This document shows positions 63,801 to 64,000 of a stretch of DNA of 64,000 nt, in pieces. The notes beneath the pieces were generated by a model. It was not told the DNA's origin, did no database searches, and was given only the letters and a program-made list of their open reading frames with translations. The DNA comes from Metridium senile. Its lineage: Eukaryota > Cnidaria > Anthozoa > Actiniaria > Metridiidae. Location: positions 124,001 to 188,000 of the forward strand of contig CATKSA010000121.1 of assembly GCA_949775045.1 (NCBI GenBank), in the 5' to 3' direction. Within the stretch, counting starts at the first letter, position 1; each line of letters starts with the position of its first letter. Both the position numbers and the translations under genes were made by a program.

Positions 63801-64000
63801 TCCCTAATGTAACTTTGTGATCCCTTTTGTAACCTTACCATGTTTGAAAAGGGAAAAACGTTCCCTTATGTAACCTTTGTTCATAGGTGAACAAATGTCC
63901 CTAATGTAACTTTGTGATCCCTTTTGTAACCTTACCATGGGTGCAAAAGGGAAAAACGTTCCCTTATGTAACCTTTGTTCATAGGTAAACAAAGGTCCCT
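57871..64000 (+). repeat. Domain VIII: E/D pentamer-rich region
   Basis: E tails lie at 57920 (as TTGGTATG), 58703, 59386, 60168, 61047, 61829 and 63393. A 683-bp (seven-monomer) tandem links 58620-59302 to 59303-59985, with the 97-bp C variant GGGGAAACG at 58861 and 59544. The block at about 58610-59310 is repeated at the right edge (about 63300-64000, +4690), including the same C variant at 63551. Single changes are CCAATGCTGC at 61493 and CTTTTAAAACC at 62360. The array is cut by the window end. Confidence 0.88.
58034..58132 (+). repeat. 99-bp F monomer with a seven-T run
   Basis: ACCTTTTTTTCATAGG (T run 58112-58118) replaces ACCTTTGTTCATAGG: a G-to-T change plus one added T. It breaks the left arm of dyad 3. 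I saw no other copy. Confidence 0.93.

Larger units (their letters stand above)
1..64000 (+). repeat. Tandem satellite DNA array, ~98-bp monomer, fills the window
   Basis: Every line of the window reads as the same unit, beginning GGTCCCTAATGTAACTTTGT, recurring each 96-98 bases with only point changes and rare small indels. All copies are in the same orientation, and both window edges cut through monomers, so the array extends beyond on each side. About 650 monomers fit. The reference unit is about 40% G+C. It carries one CpG (positions 62-63 of the unit), one GATC (21-24) and, in most classes, one CCATGG (40-45). No stretch without a gene needs separate comment because the satellite is continuous: I saw no transposon, RNA gene, unique spacer or microsatellite. 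This is seen directly. That it is eukaryotic heterochromatin (centromeric, pericentromeric or subtelomeric) is inferred from length, uniformity and higher-order structure. The family is not one I recognise. Confidence 0.99.

Noticed and set aside
25..63992. About 190 minus-strand open reading frames of 60-101 codons, many beginning MFTYEQRLHKGTFFPF
   Set aside because: They are the same satellite monomers translated over and over, change frame at each 98-bp step, end at the same CATTAG, have no distinct upstream signals and vary with monomer length rather than by codon. None is listed as a gene.
1..64000. CRISPR array
   Set aside because: There are no unique spacers between repeats; the whole unit is repeated and units are 96-98 bp, contiguous and nearly identical.
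1..64000. Mobile elements, tRNA, rRNA or integrated viral sequence hidden between monomers
   Set aside because: I followed the monomer start (TCCCTAATGTAAC and variants) through the window and found no interval longer than about 102 bp without it, so there is no room for an insertion.

Overview
The whole 64 kb is one uninterrupted satellite DNA array. A monomer of about 98 bp (97 bp in one abundant class, 86-102 bp in rare variants) is repeated head to tail roughly 650 times, always in the same orientation. There is no unique sequence, gene, RNA gene or transposon anywhere in the window. The reference monomer (215-312) is about 40% G+C, with one CpG, one GATC and usually one CCATGG. A uniform array of this length with higher-order structure points to a eukaryotic nuclear genome assembled with long reads, most likely a centromeric, pericentromeric or subtelomeric block. 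I do not recognise the satellite family and cannot name the organism.

Monomers fall into classes with fixed diagnostic bases, named here by letter (positions numbered from GGTCCCTAAT as 1-10). S: GGGTGC at 44-49 with tail TGAACAAA. A: TTTG in place of that block, 97 bp. B: like S, but beginning TGTCCC and always following A. C: GGCTGC with CGTAACC in place of CGTTCCC. E: AAAAGAGAAA with tail TTGATATGTGAACAAC. D: GTTAC, ATCCTTTTTG and ACAATGGG. F: CCGTACC. G: GTATCC with CGTAACC. H: CTTAGCATGGG. I: CTTACTTTGGG. They form higher-order repeats. The trimer A-B-C (293 bp) dominates the centre, and the pentamer A-B-E-D-C (489 bp) marks both flanks (about 1-15 kb and 54-64 kb). Units of 7, 8, 9 and 10 monomers (683/684, 781, 879, 976/977 bp) also occur.

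Layout: 1-8063, E/D-rich mixed repeats; 8064-17850, two tandem copies of a 4792-bp block of 49 monomers; 17851-25430, rearranged copies of the same material without E/D; 25431-30454, the clearest trimer domain plus the divergent H and I monomers; 30455-44549, a 3.6-kb segment and its homologue about 8.3-9.3 kb downstream, the latter enlarged by a 977-bp tandem duplication; 44550-53750, a 3.4-kb-offset duplication and 781/976-bp tandems; 53751-57870, hybrid monomers and a duplicated 12-bp-deletion monomer; 57871-64000, a return to the E/D pentamer regime.

The monomer is itself built from an older motif. The 16-bp core TCCCTWWTGTAACYTT occurs three times per monomer, and a partial inverted copy makes a quasi-palindrome around CCATGG. 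A second dyad gives an 11-bp perfect stem across the monomer junction. The class-defining changes lie mainly in the right-hand arms of these dyads. The array's interest is in its nested duplication history, recorded by private mutations, rather than in any coding content.
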